A stretch of DNA of 64,000 nt from Stutzerimonas stutzeri. Lineage in GTDB: Bacteria; Pseudomonadota; Gammaproteobacteria; Pseudomonadales; Pseudomonadaceae. The notes under the pieces are model-generated. The model had not been told where the DNA came from. It searched no databases and saw only the letters and a list, made by a program, of their open reading frames with translations. The DNA is taken from the NCBI RefSeq assembly GCF_024448895.1, contig NZ_JAMOIC010000019.1, forward strand, positions 1 through 64,000, in the 5' to 3' direction. The stretch's first letter is position 1, and each line of letters begins with the position of its first letter. Below, piece after piece: positions 17,949-27,514 of the stretch. Position numbers and translations under genes: made by a program.

Positions 17949-19289
17949 CTAATCCAGGCCGAGCTTCTTCAGTCGATAGCGCATGGAACGGAATGAAAGG
18001 CCAAGACGTTGTGCTGCGGCGGTTCTGTTCCAGCGGGTTTCTTCCAGCGCCTGCATGATCAGCTTGCGCTCTACCTCCTCGAGGTGGTCTTCAAGATTAT
18101 CGATCTGTGCAAGGCTCGCTTCGCCGTTCTCGGGCATGCCCGACGCTTCGGAGAGGCGCAGATCGCCGGGTTTGATCTCCTCGCCTTCACATAGCGTATA
18201 AGCGCGCTCGAGCATGTTCTCCAGCTCGCGCACGTTACCCGGGAAGCGATAACCCTGTAGCTTGGCCAAGGCATCGGGATGCAGCCGTGCTGGCGTGTCA
18301 CCGCAATCCTGCGCAAGGCGGCGGAGCATGGCCTCTGCAAGTCTAGGAATGTCTTCTCGGCGTTCACGCAGTGGCGGAACGCGCAATTCGATCACATTCA
18401 ACCGGTAGTAAAGGTCCTGGCGGAAGCGGCCAGCGGTCACTTCGGTGGCGAGATCCTTGTGGGTGGCGCAGAGAATCCGCACATCAACGATGACTTCCTT
18501 TGAACCCCCAACCGAGCGGACGGCTTTTTCCTGAATGGCTCGCAGCAGTTTGACCTGCATGGGCAGTGGCAGGTCGGCTACTTCGTCCAGAAACAGGGTG
18601 CCGCCGTTGGCAGCCTGGAACAGCCCCGGCTTGTCTTCCATGGCTCCGGTGAAGCTGCCTTTCTTGTGGCCGAAGAATTCGCTTTCCATCAGTTCCGATG
18701 GGATTGCACCGCAGTTGACGGGTACGAATGGCTGCTCATGACGAGGGCCTTGCTCGTGGATCAGGCGCGCGACCAGCTCCTTGCCGCTGCCGGATTCGCC
18801 GCTGATATAGACCGGGGCCTGACTACGTGCCAGTTTGCCGATCTGCTTGCGCAGCACGTTCATGGGGGGCGATGCGCCGAGCAGACGGCTGTCGACTGTC
18901 AATTCGTTGGGGTTCGGACTGCGCAGCCGCAAGGCGGTATTGACCAGCTCTCGGAGTCGCCCGAGATCCACAGGTTTGGTCAGAAAATCGAAAGCGCCGG
19001 CCTTGAGTGCGCCGATTGCGGTGTCCAGGCTGCCATATGCGGTGATCATTGCCACCGGCATTTGCGGATAGTGCTGCTGAATGAACTGCACCAGCTCCAG
19101 GCCGCAACCGTCTGGCAGACGCATGTCTGTCAAGCACAGATCGTAGCGTTCGCGCGCCAGGCACTCGCGCGCTTCCTTGAGATTGCGGGCACTGCGGGTG
19201 TCCAGCTTCATGCGTCCGAGGGTGATCTCCAGGAGCTCCCGGATATCGGGTTCGTCATCGATGATCAGCGCTTTCTGGCGGGCAGTCAT
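17949..19289 (-). CDS. pilR: Type IV pilus sigma54-dependent response regulator PilR
   Basis: NtrC-family activator that, with sigma54, drives pilin transcription. Residues: receiver domain (1-120; acidic pair IIDDE, phospho-Asp55 in LTDMRLPDG), AAA+ domain (about 135-370) with Walker A GESGSGKE (about 167-174), the sigma54-contact loop GSFTGA and Walker B GGTLFLDEV, and a Fis-type HTH at the C-terminus (TAAAQRLGLSFRSMRYRLKK). The GAFTGA motif has Ser in second position. At 446 residues it matches known PilR. It follows pilS on the same strand (107 bases). Confidence 0.95.
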   Translation of the reverse strand: MTARQKALIIDDEPDIRELLEITLGRMKLDTRSARNLKEARECLARERYDLCLTDMRLPDGCGLELVQFIQQHYPQMPVAMITAYGSLDTAIGALKAGAFDFLTKPVDLGRLRELVNTALRLRSPNPNELTVDSRLLGASPPMNVLRKQIGKLARSQAPVYISGESGSGKELVARLIHEQGPRHEQPFVPVNCGAIPSELMESEFFGHKKGSFTGAMEDKPGLFQAANGGTLFLDEVADLPLPMQVKLLRAIQEKAVRSVGGSKEVIVDVRILCATHKDLATEVTAGRFRQDLYYRLNVIELRVPPLRERREDIPRLAEAMLRRLAQDCGDTPARLHPDALAKLQGYRFPGNVRELENMLERAYTLCEGEEIKPGDLRLSEASGMPENGEASLAQIDNLEDHLEEVERKLIMQALEETRWNRTAAAQRLGLSFRSMRYRLKKLGLD

Positions 19290-19395
19290 GGTCTCGATCT
19301 TTGCATGTATGGTGCGGTCGGCAATGTTAACGCTACAACGCCTGGCTTGTACCCTTACCGTAGCTGATGTGTGACCCGATGCCTTTCGGGAAGGG

Positions 19396-20988
19396 TCACG
19401 TCAGCTTGCGAGGGTGTGCGAAAACGATGCGAAAGCAGCTGCCGCCCTCGTTCCGCTCACGGTAATCCAGGCGGGCCTGATTGCTTTCGCACAGCTCTCG
19501 AGAGATATAAAGGCCCAGGCCGGTGCCTTTGTTTTCCGTGGTGAAGAAGGGCTCGAAAATGTTCTGGACCTGGTCGATCGGCACGCCGGCGCCGTCGTCG
19601 AGGACCTCCAGCACGGGCAGGTCGCTCGACTCGTCACGGAAGACCTTCAGCCATACCTGTGCCTGACCATGCTTCTGACCGCTGTAGCGCAGGCCGTTTT
19701 GCACCAGGTTAGTCAGTACCTGAATCAGCTGATTGGGGTCCATTCGGGTCTGCAGCGAGCTGCCATGGGTCTCGACGTGGAGGCTGTGCTGAGCGGGCAG
19801 TGTCTGGCGGAACTCGCTGGCAAAACGATGAACCCAGTACTTCAGGTCGAGCAGCTGAGGCTCGGCCTGGCGTCGGCGAGACAGCTGCAAAACGTTTTCG
19901 ATGACCAGGTTCATGCGCCGTGAATGGTCCTGGATGATCTGCGTCAGTCGAAGGTCCGCCGCATCCAGCACTTCTGATTCCTGCAACAGCTGAGCGGCAT
20001 GGCTGATCGCCCCGAGCGGGTTGCGGATTTCGTGCGCGATGCTGGCAGTCAGGCGGCCGAGGGAGGCAAGTTTAAGCTGCTGCGCCTTCTGAGCGATCTG
20101 CGAGATGTCTTCGAGGAAAACCAGAGTGTCCTGCTTAACGCCATGCTGAAGCGTCGCGAAGCTCGGCTGCAGTGTGGCACCGTCGGGCGTGGCCTTGAAG
20201 TTGCGGGGGCGCAGTGTGGGGTTGTCCCGCCATTGCTGCAGGCCCTTGATGATTTCCGGGCAGCGCGGGGCGAGTCGTTCGCCGGTCAGGGATTGCTGGC
20301 CGAGCAGCTCCAGAGCGCCTTGATTGGCGAGCAATACGCGGCCCTGCGGATCAAGGACGAGGATGCCGGTGCGCATGCGTTGCAGGATCTGAGCGTTCAA
20401 CGCCTCGAGATTGGCGACCTCTTCGGCGCGTTGCCGTGCAAGGGTTTCGCTGACCTGCAAACGTCTCGTCAGACCCTGTACCAGCAAAGCTGCGGCGAAG
20501 CACAGCGTTCCGAGTGCGGCGGCCTGAACGTACTGGCCGCTCGCCGCGCTGTCGTTGAGGCTGAGGTAGAAGGTCAGATAGATGAGGCCGGTCGCTGCCA
20601 CCGCCGCAATGAAAAAGCCGACCCGTCCGTGCAGCAAGATGTTTGCGATGGCGACAGCAACGATCAGCAAGTTGCCGATGCCGCTGGGCGTACCTCCGGC
20701 AAAGTAGAAAAGCGCTGCCAGCAGGGTTACGTCGAGCAGGGCAAGAACCAGTACCGGCAGCTCCCGCTTCGGGTTCTGCAGTAATACCGCCGTGAGGATG
20801 TTGAGGATCAGATAAAGCCAGGCACCGTAATGAAACGCCACCGGGTTGATCATGCGCATCAGATCACTATGCAAGTCGCTGCTGATGAGCAGCACCAGTA
20901 CAAGGCCGATGGCAACGCGATAAAGATGGTAGAGGCGAAGGATTCGCCGGCCTTGATAGCCGAGAAACGTCAGGCGTTCAGTTCCCAC
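19396..20988 (-). CDS. pilS: Type IV pilus sensor histidine kinase PilS
   Basis: Polar inner-membrane kinase that senses pilin level and controls PilR. From GTG 20988 the protein is 530 residues, the length I recall for PilS; it has about six N-terminal membrane segments (about 20-180), a PAS-like domain (about 195-300), an H box SIAHEIRNPLGAISHAAQLL and ATPase boxes (LTNLVQNGLRYS, DDGAGVPID, GTGLGLYISREL). I prefer the GTG start because upstream in-frame residues (from 21087) would overlap the preceding gene by more than 100 bases and look like antisense noise. With GTG the overlap with the upstream gene is only 11 bases, suggesting coupling. Confidence 0.92.
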   Translation of the reverse strand: MGTERLTFLGYQGRRILRLYHLYRVAIGLVLVLLISSDLHSDLMRMINPVAFHYGAWLYLILNILTAVLLQNPKRELPVLVLALLDVTLLAALFYFAGGTPSGIGNLLIVAVAIANILLHGRVGFFIAAVAATGLIYLTFYLSLNDSAASGQYVQAAALGTLCFAAALLVQGLTRRLQVSETLARQRAEEVANLEALNAQILQRMRTGILVLDPQGRVLLANQGALELLGQQSLTGERLAPRCPEIIKGLQQWRDNPTLRPRNFKATPDGATLQPSFATLQHGVKQDTLVFLEDISQIAQKAQQLKLASLGRLTASIAHEIRNPLGAISHAAQLLQESEVLDAADLRLTQIIQDHSRRMNLVIENVLQLSRRRQAEPQLLDLKYWVHRFASEFRQTLPAQHSLHVETHGSSLQTRMDPNQLIQVLTNLVQNGLRYSGQKHGQAQVWLKVFRDESSDLPVLEVLDDGAGVPIDQVQNIFEPFFTTENKGTGLGLYISRELCESNQARLDYRERNEGGSCFRIVFAHPRKLT

Positions 20989-21214
20989 CCGACTTGTTGT
21001 CCTGTTCAAGATGCGCCTGGCTGCAATACCACTGATCGTGGCTCTGCAGGGCTTGCTCGCGCGGCAGATGCACACCGCATTCAGCACAGCGCACCATTGG
21101 CAGCGCGGTCTGCTGCGGTTGGTTAGTCGTTTTTGGTTTGCTTGTCAGGCGGCGCCAGAGCCAGAAAGCGGCTGCAATCAGAATTATCCAGAACAACAGA
21201 CGAAACAGACCCAT
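20978..21214 (-). CDS. PP0621 family small membrane protein with zinc-ribbon-like tail
   Basis: A 78-residue protein starting MGLFRLLFWIILIAAAFWLW: one N-terminal membrane segment (about 3-22), then a cytoplasmic tail with cysteines in VRCAECGVHLPREQAL and WYCSQAH, a pattern that could bind one metal ion (CxxC...CxxxH). It matches the PP0621 family found next to pilS in pseudomonads. An upstream ATG adds 8 residues; the shorter start begins directly at the hydrophobic segment. Its last codons overlap the pilS start. Function unknown; a role with PilS is inferred only from coupling. Confidence 0.75.
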   Translation of the reverse strand: MGLFRLLFWIILIAAAFWLWRRLTSKPKTTNQPQQTALPMVRCAECGVHLPREQALQSHDQWYCSQAHLEQDNKSGGN

Positions 21215-21274
21215 GTGTGCGATTCCTGGCTGAGCCATGCCGGCCTGCCGATTCGGCAGACCGCTATTGGGTGT

Positions 21275-22282
21275 CTAGTCGAACAGGCCGAAGGTCAGGT
21301 AGCTCCACCAGGAGCGGCCTTCATTCTGCTGTTCGTCTGCTGCTTCCGCTTCAGCTTCCCTGAGGACTGGACGCAGCTCGTCCGGCAGATCCTGGGCCGC
21401 GTTCTCATACTGACGCACTACATCGCGGTTGGACTGAGAGCTGTCTGGCGCTTTGTTCTCGGTTTCGATCAGGCCAAGCGTGGCGCGGGACAGCCAGCTG
21501 CGGTTATCGGCTTCCTTCTGGCGCGGCGTGAATTCGCCGTCTTCCAGGCTGGGATGCTCCGGATAGTTGAGCTTCAGTGTTTCCAGGCTGGTGGTGGCCA
21601 GATCGTCCAGGCCTAGGCGCTGATAGGATTCAGTCATCACGGCAAGGCCGTCGCCAACGGCAGGGGTGCCCTGGAAGTTTTCCACTACGTAACGCCCGCG
21701 ATTGGCTGCAGCAACATAGGCCTGGCGACGTAGGTAATAGTCGGCAACGTGAATTTCGTTGGCTGCCAGCAGGTTACGCAAGTACACCATCCGCGCCTTG
21801 GCGTCTGGCGAGTAGCGGCTGCTCGGGAAGCGAGTGGTCAACTGAGCGAACTCGTTGAACGAGTCGCGTGCGGCGCCGGGGTCGCGCTTGGTCATGTCGA
21901 GTGGCAGGAAGCGTGCAAGCAGGCCGCGATCCTGATCGAAAGATGCAAGCCCTTTCAGGTAGTACGCGTAGTCGACGCTAGAATGCTGCGGATGCAGACG
22001 AATGAAGCGCTCGGCCGAAGAGCGCGCCGCTTCCGGCTCGGTGTTGCGGTAGTAGGCGTAGATCAGTTCCAGCTGCGCCTGCTCGGCGAAGCGGCCAAAG
22101 GGATAGCGTGATTCCAGTGCTTTCAGTTTGCTGATCGCGCTGGTAAAGCTTTTGTTGTCCAGGTCGGCCTGTGCCTGCCGGTACAGTTCCGCTTCGCCAA
22201 GGTTCTCGCTGACGGTTTCGTTCGATGAGCAGGCAGCAGTAAGGGCGAAAATGGCGATCAGCAGCAGGTGTTTCACGTGCAT
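21275..22282 (-). CDS. bamD: Outer-membrane assembly lipoprotein BamD
   Basis: Essential lipoprotein of the BAM complex that inserts beta-barrels into the outer membrane. The 335-residue precursor has a lipoprotein signal ([18 protein letters not shown], lipobox LTAAC) and TPR-like repeats from about residue 35 to 245 ([41 protein letters not shown]). It has an acidic C-terminal extension of about 80 residues beyond the E. coli form, ending [14 protein letters not shown] start at ATG 22282 because the signal peptide begins there; frame-open sequence further upstream extends 72 more residues without domain character. Divergent from rluD. Confidence 0.95.
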   Translation of the reverse strand: MHVKHLLLIAIFALTAACSSNETVSENLGEAELYRQAQADLDNKSFTSAISKLKALESRYPFGRFAEQAQLELIYAYYRNTEPEAARSSAERFIRLHPQHSSVDYAYYLKGLASFDQDRGLLARFLPLDMTKRDPGAARDSFNEFAQLTTRFPSSRYSPDAKARMVYLRNLLAANEIHVADYYLRRQAYVAAANRGRYVVENFQGTPAVGDGLAVMTESYQRLGLDDLATTSLETLKLNYPEHPSLEDGEFTPRQKEADNRSWLSRATLGLIETENKAPDSSQSNRDVVRQYENAAQDLPDELRPVLREAEAEAADEQQNEGRSWWSYLTFGLFD

Positions 22283-22573
22283 GGCGGCTTGCGTCCCTGT
22301 GACGGCTGGCTGTCTCGCGCTAAGCCGTCCTGTTATGATGAGCGCCCCGGTTGGCCGGGACAAAGACGCGGTATTTAAACACAAGCGTGTTGCCGAAACC
22401 AAAGGCTGCACCCGCGTCGCGGTCGAGAGGTCGTTCATGCCCATGTCTGGCCGTCGATTCGTCCCCAGGTTGGCCTCGTTGATTGGCTCTGTCCGCATCT
22501 AGCAGCCCCATCGTCTGTCGCATCCGTTGCTATTGCGCGGTTGCCTCTCTCAACTAGTGAAGCACTCATAAAT

Positions 22574-23548
22574 ATGTCCACGATCTCAACTCAGGCCATC
22601 CATCTTCGCGCAGAGGTGCCGTACGACCTCGGCGGACAGCGCCTCGATCAGGTCGCGGCCCAGCTGTTCTCCGAGCATTCCCGCTCCCGTCTCTCCGCCT
22701 GGATAAAGGATGGCCTGCTTAAAGTCGATGGCGCCGTGTTGCGGCCCCGGGACACTGTGCATGCCGGCGCGATTCTGGAGCTTTCCGCCGAGCAGCAGGC
22801 GCAGGGAGAGTGGGTGGCGCAGGACATCCCGCTGGATATCGTCTTCGAAGATGAGCACATCCTGGTGCTGAACAAGCCGTCCGGCCTGGTGGTGCATCCA
22901 GCTGCCGGACATGCGGACGGCACTTTGCTCAATGCGCTTTTGCATCATGTGCCGGACATCATCAATGTGCCGCGTGCCGGCATTGTTCATAGGCTGGACA
23001 AGGACACCACTGGCCTCATGGTGGTTGCCAAGACCTTGCAGGCTCAGACCCGATTGGTAGAGCAGATGCAGGCACGCAGCGTCAGTCGGATCTACGAAGC
23101 CATTGTGATAGGTGTGATCATCACCGGCGGCACCATCGATGCGCCCATTGGCCGGCACGGCCAGCAGCGTCAGCGCATGGCCGTAGCAGAGGGCGGCAAG
23201 CCAGCCGTCAGTCATTATCGGGTGCTCGAGCGCTTCCGCTCTCATACCCATGTCCGGGTCAAACTTGAGACGGGGCGCACCCACCAGATCCGCGTGCATA
23301 TGACTCACATCGGTTATCCGCTGGTGGGCGATCCGCTTTACAGCGGGCGTTTTCGAATTCCGCCGGCGGCAAATCCGACCATGGTGCAAACACTCCGCGA
23401 TTTCCCGCGCCAGGCCTTGCACGCCAGATTCCTCGAGTTGGATCACCCTGTTACCGGTGAGCGCATGAAGTGGGAATCGCCTTTGCCGGATGATTTCATC
23501 TGGTTGCTGACATTGCTGCAGCAGGATCGTGAGGCGTTTGTCGGGTGA
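22574..23548 (+). CDS. rluD: 23S rRNA pseudouridine synthase RluD
   Basis: Makes pseudouridines 1911, 1915 and 1917 in helix 69 of 23S rRNA. The 324-residue protein has an S4-like RNA-binding domain (about 15-75, QRLDQVAAQLFSEHSRSRL) and the RluA-type catalytic domain with the aspartate motif GIVHRLDKDTTGLMVVAKT and GRTHQIRVHMTHIGYP. ATG 22574 (MSTISTQAIHL) is chosen over an upstream TTG. The stop overlaps the pgeF GTG start (GTGA). bamD-rluD-pgeF-clpB order is typical of Pseudomonas. Confidence 0.95.
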   Translation: MSTISTQAIHLRAEVPYDLGGQRLDQVAAQLFSEHSRSRLSAWIKDGLLKVDGAVLRPRDTVHAGAILELSAEQQAQGEWVAQDIPLDIVFEDEHILVLNKPSGLVVHPAAGHADGTLLNALLHHVPDIINVPRAGIVHRLDKDTTGLMVVAKTLQAQTRLVEQMQARSVSRIYEAIVIGVIITGGTIDAPIGRHGQQRQRMAVAEGGKPAVSHYRVLERFRSHTHVRVKLETGRTHQIRVHMTHIGYPLVGDPLYSGRFRIPPAANPTMVQTLRDFPRQALHARFLELDHPVTGERMKWESPLPDDFIWLLTLLQQDREAFVG

Positions 23549-24279
23549 GCCGTTGGCCTGGCGACTGGATCCTGCCTGACTGGCCGGCTCATTCGCGCGT
23601 TCGGGCCTGTGTCACCACCCGCAGTGGTGGCGTCAGCGATGTACCTTTCGACAGTTTCAACCTGGGCGTCCACGTGGGCGACGCCCCGGATGCGGTTGCT
23701 GCTAATAGGCAGAGGTTGCAGCAGACGATCGGCTGCGAGCCGTCCTGGTTGAGCCAGATACACTCCAGTATCGCGGTTGAGGCCGATCCTCGAGCTTGTC
23801 CTACTGCGGATGCGAGCTGGACAGCGGAGGCCGGAGTGGCCTGTGCTGTATTGACCGCAGACTGCTTGCCAGTGCTCTTCTCTGATCTTGCCGGAACGCG
23901 CGTAGCAGCCGCACATGCAGGATGGCGCGGACTTGCTGGGGGTATGCTAGAGGCGACGGTTGCAGCCCTCGAAACCCCCAGCGACCAGTTGATGGCCTGG
24001 CTTGGCCCGGCCATCGGCCCCGCTGCGTTCGAAGTCGGTGGCGAAGTGCGCGATGCGTTCGTCACGCAACATATGGAAGCATCCGGGGCTTTTGTTGCAA
24101 GCCGCAACACAGGCCGATTCATGGCTGACATCTATCAGCTGGCGCGCATCCGTCTGTCTGCTTGCGGGATTGCAGCGGTATACGGTGGCGGTTTCTGCAC
24201 CGTTTCTGACCCGCGCTTCTATTCCTACCGCCGCGCTGCTCAAACCGGGCGCTTCGCAAGTCTCGTCTGGCTCGTCTAA
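23545..24279 (+). CDS. pgeF: Peptidoglycan editing factor PgeF (YfiH/LACC1 family)
   Basis: The 244-residue protein belongs to the multicopper-oxidase-like YfiH family, linked to removing misincorporated residues from peptidoglycan precursors and, in relatives, to purine nucleoside cleavage. Signature residues are visible: TADCLPVLFSD, AAAHAGWRGLAGG, and a C-terminal GGGFCTVSDPRFYSYRR. It starts at GTG overlapping the rluD stop, so translation is coupled. Confidence 0.92.
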   Translation: MSRWPGDWILPDWPAHSRVRACVTTRSGGVSDVPFDSFNLGVHVGDAPDAVAANRQRLQQTIGCEPSWLSQIHSSIAVEADPRACPTADASWTAEAGVACAVLTADCLPVLFSDLAGTRVAAAHAGWRGLAGGMLEATVAALETPSDQLMAWLGPAIGPAAFEVGGEVRDAFVTQHMEASGAFVASRNTGRFMADIYQLARIRLSACGIAAVYGGGFCTVSDPRFYSYRRAAQTGRFASLVWLV

Positions 24280-24358
24280 CGCGCAGTCTCCATTGGCATT
24301 CAGGGCTCGCCTGCCCGCGCTATTGCCATGCGCAGTGATCTGCGTCAATGCCCTACGG

Positions 24359-24386
24359 CTTGAATCTCCAACAATCAACCTCATCT
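24359..24386 (+). promoter_or_regulatory. Sigma32 heat-shock promoter of clpB
   Basis: CTTGAAT (24359-24365), a 13-base spacer and CCTCATCT (24379-24386) closely match the RpoH consensus CTTGAAA - 13-14 - CCCCATnT, with one mismatch in each box. It lies about 75 bases before the clpB start, as expected. Confidence 0.8.
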
Positions 24387-24460
24387 AAGGTTCATCTCGC
24401 AGGCTTTCGTTTCAGGCGCTTTCGTGCGCGCCGGCCTGCCTAACCTAGAAAGGTGATTAC

Positions 24461-27031
24461 ATGCGTATCGATCGTTTGACCAGCAAGTTGCAGCTTGCGC
24501 TTTCAGATGCCCAATCCGTCGCCGTTGGTTTCGATCATGCCTCTATCGAGCCACTGCATTTGATGCAGGCGCTGCTCGAACAGCAAGGCGGTTCGATCAA
24601 ACCGCTGCTGATGCAGGTGGGTTTCGACATCAAGGGCCTGCGCCAAGCGCTCACTAAAGAGTTGGATCAGTTGCCGAAGCTGCAGAACCCGACCGGTGAC
24701 ATGAATATGTCCCAGGACCTGGCCCGCCTGCTGAACCAGGCCGACCGGCTGGCGCAGCAGAAAGGTGATCAGTACATCTCCAGCGAACTCGTGCTGCTCG
24801 CTGCGCTGGATAGCAATACCCGCCTGGGCAAGCTGCTGCTGGCACAGGGCGTAAGCAAGAAGGCTTTGGAAAACGCTATCAGCAACCTGCGCGGAGGCGA
24901 GGCGGTCAACGATCCCAATGCCGAGGAGTCGCGCCAGGCGCTGGACAAGTTCACCGTTGACATGACCAAGCGCGCTGAGGAAGGCAAGCTCGATCCGGTG
25001 ATCGGTCGCGATGACGAGATCCGGCGGACCATCCAGGTGCTGCAACGGCGCACCAAGAATAACCCCGTCCTGATCGGCGAGCCCGGTGTCGGTAAGACGG
25101 CGATTGTCGAGGGGCTGGCTCAGCGTATCGTCAACGGCGAGGTGCCGGATGGCCTCAAGGACAAACGCCTTCTTGCTCTGGACATGGGCTCGCTGATCGC
25201 TGGCGCGAAGTTTCGCGGCGAGTTCGAGGAGCGACTCAAGGCGGTGCTCAACGAGCTGAGCAAGCAGGAAGGCCGGGTCATTCTATTCATCGACGAATTA
25301 CACACCATGGTCGGCGCCGGCAAGGCTGAAGGCGCAATGGATGCGGGCAACATGCTCAAGCCGGCCCTGGCTCGCGGCGAATTGCATTGCGTAGGCGCGA
25401 CCACGCTAGACGAATACCGCCAGTACATAGAAAAGGACGCGGCACTTGAGCGACGTTTCCAGCGCGTTCAGGTCGACGAGCCGAGTGAGGAAGACACCAT
25501 TGCCATCCTGCGCGGCCTGAAGGAGCGTTACGAGGTACATCACGGCGTTTCCATTACCGATGGAGCCATCATCGCGGCAGCCAAGCTCTCGCATCGTTAC
25601 ATCACTGATCGCCAGCTGCCGGACAAGGCGATCGACCTTATCGACGAAGCGGCTAGCCGAATCCGCATGGAAATCGATTCCAAGCCTGAAGAGCTGGACC
25701 GTCTGGATCGCCGGCTGATCCAGTTGAAGATCGAGCGTGAAGCGCTGAAGAACGAGGACGACGAGGCAACCAAAAAACGTCTCAGCAAGCTCGACGAGGA
25801 AATCGTCAAGCTGGAGCGCGAATATGCAGATCTTGAAGAGATCTGGAAATCCGAAAAGGCCGAGGTGCAAGGCTCTGCTCAGATGCAGCAGAAGATCGAG
25901 CAGGCCAAGGCGGACCTAGAGGCAGCACGCCGCAAGGGCGATCTGGCACGAATGGCCGAGCTGCAGTACGGCATCATTCCGGACCTGGAGCGCAGCCTGC
26001 AAATGGTCGACCAGCACGGAAAGACCGAGAACCAGCTGCTGCGCAACAAGGTGACTGACGAGGAGATTGCCGAGGTCGTCTCGAAGTGGACCGGGATCCC
26101 GGTTTCCAAGATGCTCGAAGGCGAGCGCGACAAGCTGCTGAAGATGGAAGACCTGCTACACCAGCGCGTGATTGGGCAGCATGAGGCGGTCGTCTCGGTG
26201 GCCAATGCGGTCCGCCGCTCCCGTGCCGGATTGGCCGACCCGAATCGCCCTAGTGGTTCCTTCCTGTTCCTTGGCCCGACTGGGGTGGGCAAGACCGAGT
26301 TGTGCAAGGCGCTGGCCGAGTTCCTGTTCGATACCGAAGAGGCGATGGTCCGGATCGACATGTCAGAATTCATGGAAAAGCATTCGGTGGCACGTCTCAT
26401 TGGTGCACCACCAGGCTACGTAGGCTACGAGGAGGGCGGTTATCTGACCGAGGCGGTGCGCCGTAAGCCTTATTCGGTGGTGCTGCTCGACGAGGTAGAG
26501 AAGGCCCATCCTGACGTCTTCAATATTTTGCTGCAGGTTCTGGAGGATGGGCGCCTGACCGACAGCCACGGACGCACGGTGGATTTCCGCAACACGGTGA
26601 TTGTGATGACCTCGAATTTGGGCTCCAGCCAGATTCAAGAGTTGGTGGGGGATCCTGATGCGCAGCGGGCTGCTGTAATGGATGCAGTGAGCAATCACTT
26701 CCGGCCGGAGTTCATCAACCGTATCGACGAGGTGGTGGTCTTCGACCCGCTGGCGCGGGATCAGATTGCAGGCATTGCAAAAATCCAGCTGGGTCGCCTG
26801 CAGCAGCGTCTGGCAGAGCGCGAGCTGAGCCTTGAACTCAGCGATGAGGCCATGGACAAGCTGGTCGCCGTTGGTTATGACCCCGTGTATGGCGCGCGCC
26901 CCCTTAAGCGCGCCATCCAGCGATGGATCGAGAACCCGCTTGCCCAGAACATACTCTCTGGTGCGTTTGAACCTGGGTCGGCGATCGTCGGTAAAGTGGA
27001 GGGTGACCAGATCCATTTTTCCAAGTCATAA
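24461..27031 (+). CDS. clpB: Chaperone disaggregase ClpB
   Basis: Hexameric AAA+ disaggregase that works with DnaK on heat-damaged proteins. The 856-residue protein has the double Clp N domain (1-145), NBD1 with Walker [14 protein letters not shown] (about 206-218), the coiled-coil middle domain (about 410-520) that separates ClpB from ClpA/C, and NBD2 with Walker [15 protein letters not shown] (about 605-618). Length is normal for ClpB. An internal ATG start that would make a shorter form lacking the N domain was not assessed. Driven by a sigma32-type promoter. Confidence 0.98.
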   Translation: MRIDRLTSKLQLALSDAQSVAVGFDHASIEPLHLMQALLEQQGGSIKPLLMQVGFDIKGLRQALTKELDQLPKLQNPTGDMNMSQDLARLLNQADRLAQQKGDQYISSELVLLAALDSNTRLGKLLLAQGVSKKALENAISNLRGGEAVNDPNAEESRQALDKFTVDMTKRAEEGKLDPVIGRDDEIRRTIQVLQRRTKNNPVLIGEPGVGKTAIVEGLAQRIVNGEVPDGLKDKRLLALDMGSLIAGAKFRGEFEERLKAVLNELSKQEGRVILFIDELHTMVGAGKAEGAMDAGNMLKPALARGELHCVGATTLDEYRQYIEKDAALERRFQRVQVDEPSEEDTIAILRGLKERYEVHHGVSITDGAIIAAAKLSHRYITDRQLPDKAIDLIDEAASRIRMEIDSKPEELDRLDRRLIQLKIEREALKNEDDEATKKRLSKLDEEIVKLEREYADLEEIWKSEKAEVQGSAQMQQKIEQAKADLEAARRKGDLARMAELQYGIIPDLERSLQMVDQHGKTENQLLRNKVTDEEIAEVVSKWTGIPVSKMLEGERDKLLKMEDLLHQRVIGQHEAVVSVANAVRRSRAGLADPNRPSGSFLFLGPTGVGKTELCKALAEFLFDTEEAMVRIDMSEFMEKHSVARLIGAPPGYVGYEEGGYLTEAVRRKPYSVVLLDEVEKAHPDVFNILLQVLEDGRLTDSHGRTVDFRNTVIVMTSNLGSSQIQELVGDPDAQRAAVMDAVSNHFRPEFINRIDEVVVFDPLARDQIAGIAKIQLGRLQQRLAERELSLELSDEAMDKLVAVGYDPVYGARPLKRAIQRWIENPLAQNILSGAFEPGSAIVGKVEGDQIHFSKS

Positions 27032-27042
27032 GCAGCAAAAAA

Positions 27043-27063
27043 GGCCGCTCGAGCTGAGCGGCC
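27043..27063. terminator. Hairpin after clpB
   Basis: GGCCGCTC (27043-27050) pairs with GAGCGGCC (27056-27063) around GAGCT. Six A's precede it and no T's follow, so on the plus strand it lacks a U-tract; read on the minus strand it is a canonical terminator. It probably ends clpB as a bidirectional-type hairpin with its A-tract. Confidence 0.6.
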
Positions 27064-27151
27064 GTGCCAGTGATCAAGGGCGGTTGACGGCTCCGTTTGT
27101 TACGAGCGGGAGGTTATCCGCAAAGCATTGTAGTAAATCGCATTTTTTCTG

Positions 27152-27179
27152 TTGACAGCCGCGTCGAGAACCGTAAAAT
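27152..27179 (+). promoter_or_regulatory. Promoter of the tRNA-Asn/Pro/Lys operon
   Basis: TTGACA (27152-27157) and TAAAAT (27174-27179) with a 16-base spacer, followed by a GC-rich stretch (GGCGCGCC) that resembles the discriminator of stringently controlled stable-RNA promoters. The first tRNA starts 66 bases later. Confidence 0.8.
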
Positions 27180-27244
27180 GGCGCGCCTCTGAGGGGGGTT
27201 TGCAAAGCGGCACAGCAAGCCAACCAAGGAGCTGGAAGTGAAGT

Positions 27245-27320
27245 TCCGCGATAGCTCAGTCGGTAGAGCAAATGACTGTTAATCATTGGGTCCCAGGTTC
27301 GAGTCCTGGTCGCGGAGCCA
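27245..27320 (+). tRNA. tRNA-Asn (GTT)
   Basis: 76 bases with CCA encoded. Acceptor arms TCCGCGA (27245-27251) and TCGCGGA (27310-27316) pair; the D arm reads GCTCAGTCGGTAGAGC; anticodon loop CTGTTAA gives GTT at 27278-27280; the T arm contains GGTTCGAGTCC. Confidence 0.97.
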
Positions 27321-27330
27321 AATTCCATAT

Positions 27331-27407
27331 CGGGGTATAGCGCAGTCCGGTAGCGCGCCTGCTTTGGGAGCAGGATGTCGGGAGTTCGAATCCCCCTACC
27401 CCGACCA
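27331..27407 (+). tRNA. tRNA-Pro (TGG)
   Basis: 77 bases with CCA encoded. Acceptor CGGGGTA (27331-27337) pairs with TACCCCG (27397-27403). Anticodon stem CCTGC/GCAGG encloses TTTGGGA, giving anticodon TGG at 27365-27367. T arm has GTTCGAATC. It lies 10 bases after tRNA-Asn. Confidence 0.97.
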
Positions 27408-27412
27408 CTTTT

Positions 27413-27488
27413 GGGTCGTTAGCTCAGTTGGTAGAGCAGTTGGCTTTTAACCAATTGGTCGTAGGTTCGAATCCCACACGACCCACCA
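27413..27488 (+). tRNA. tRNA-Lys (TTT)
   Basis: 76 bases with CCA encoded. Acceptor GGGTCGT (27413-27419) pairs with ACGACCC (27478-27484). Anticodon loop CTTTTAA gives TTT at 27446-27448. Nearly identical to E. coli tRNA-Lys. Its equivalent next to ndh/clpB in P. aeruginosa is, to my knowledge, an insertion site for PAPI-1/pKLC102-type islands; here the 3' end is followed directly by a terminator, so the site is empty. Confidence 0.97.
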
Positions 27489-27514
27489 AAATCGTCTCGC
27501 AAGAGGCGTATCAA

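Noticed and set aside
20989-21087. N-terminal extension of PilS
   Set aside because: It would overlap the upstream gene by more than 100 bases and has no similarity to PilS; GTG 20988 gives the expected length.
21245-21259. Terminator after bamD (CTGCC/GGCAG hairpin)
   Set aside because: Only a 5-bp stem with no T-run on the relevant strand; too weak to annotate.
22334-22339. TATGAT -10 element upstream of rluD
   Set aside because: No acceptable -35 at 16-18 bases, and it lies about 235 bases from the start codon.
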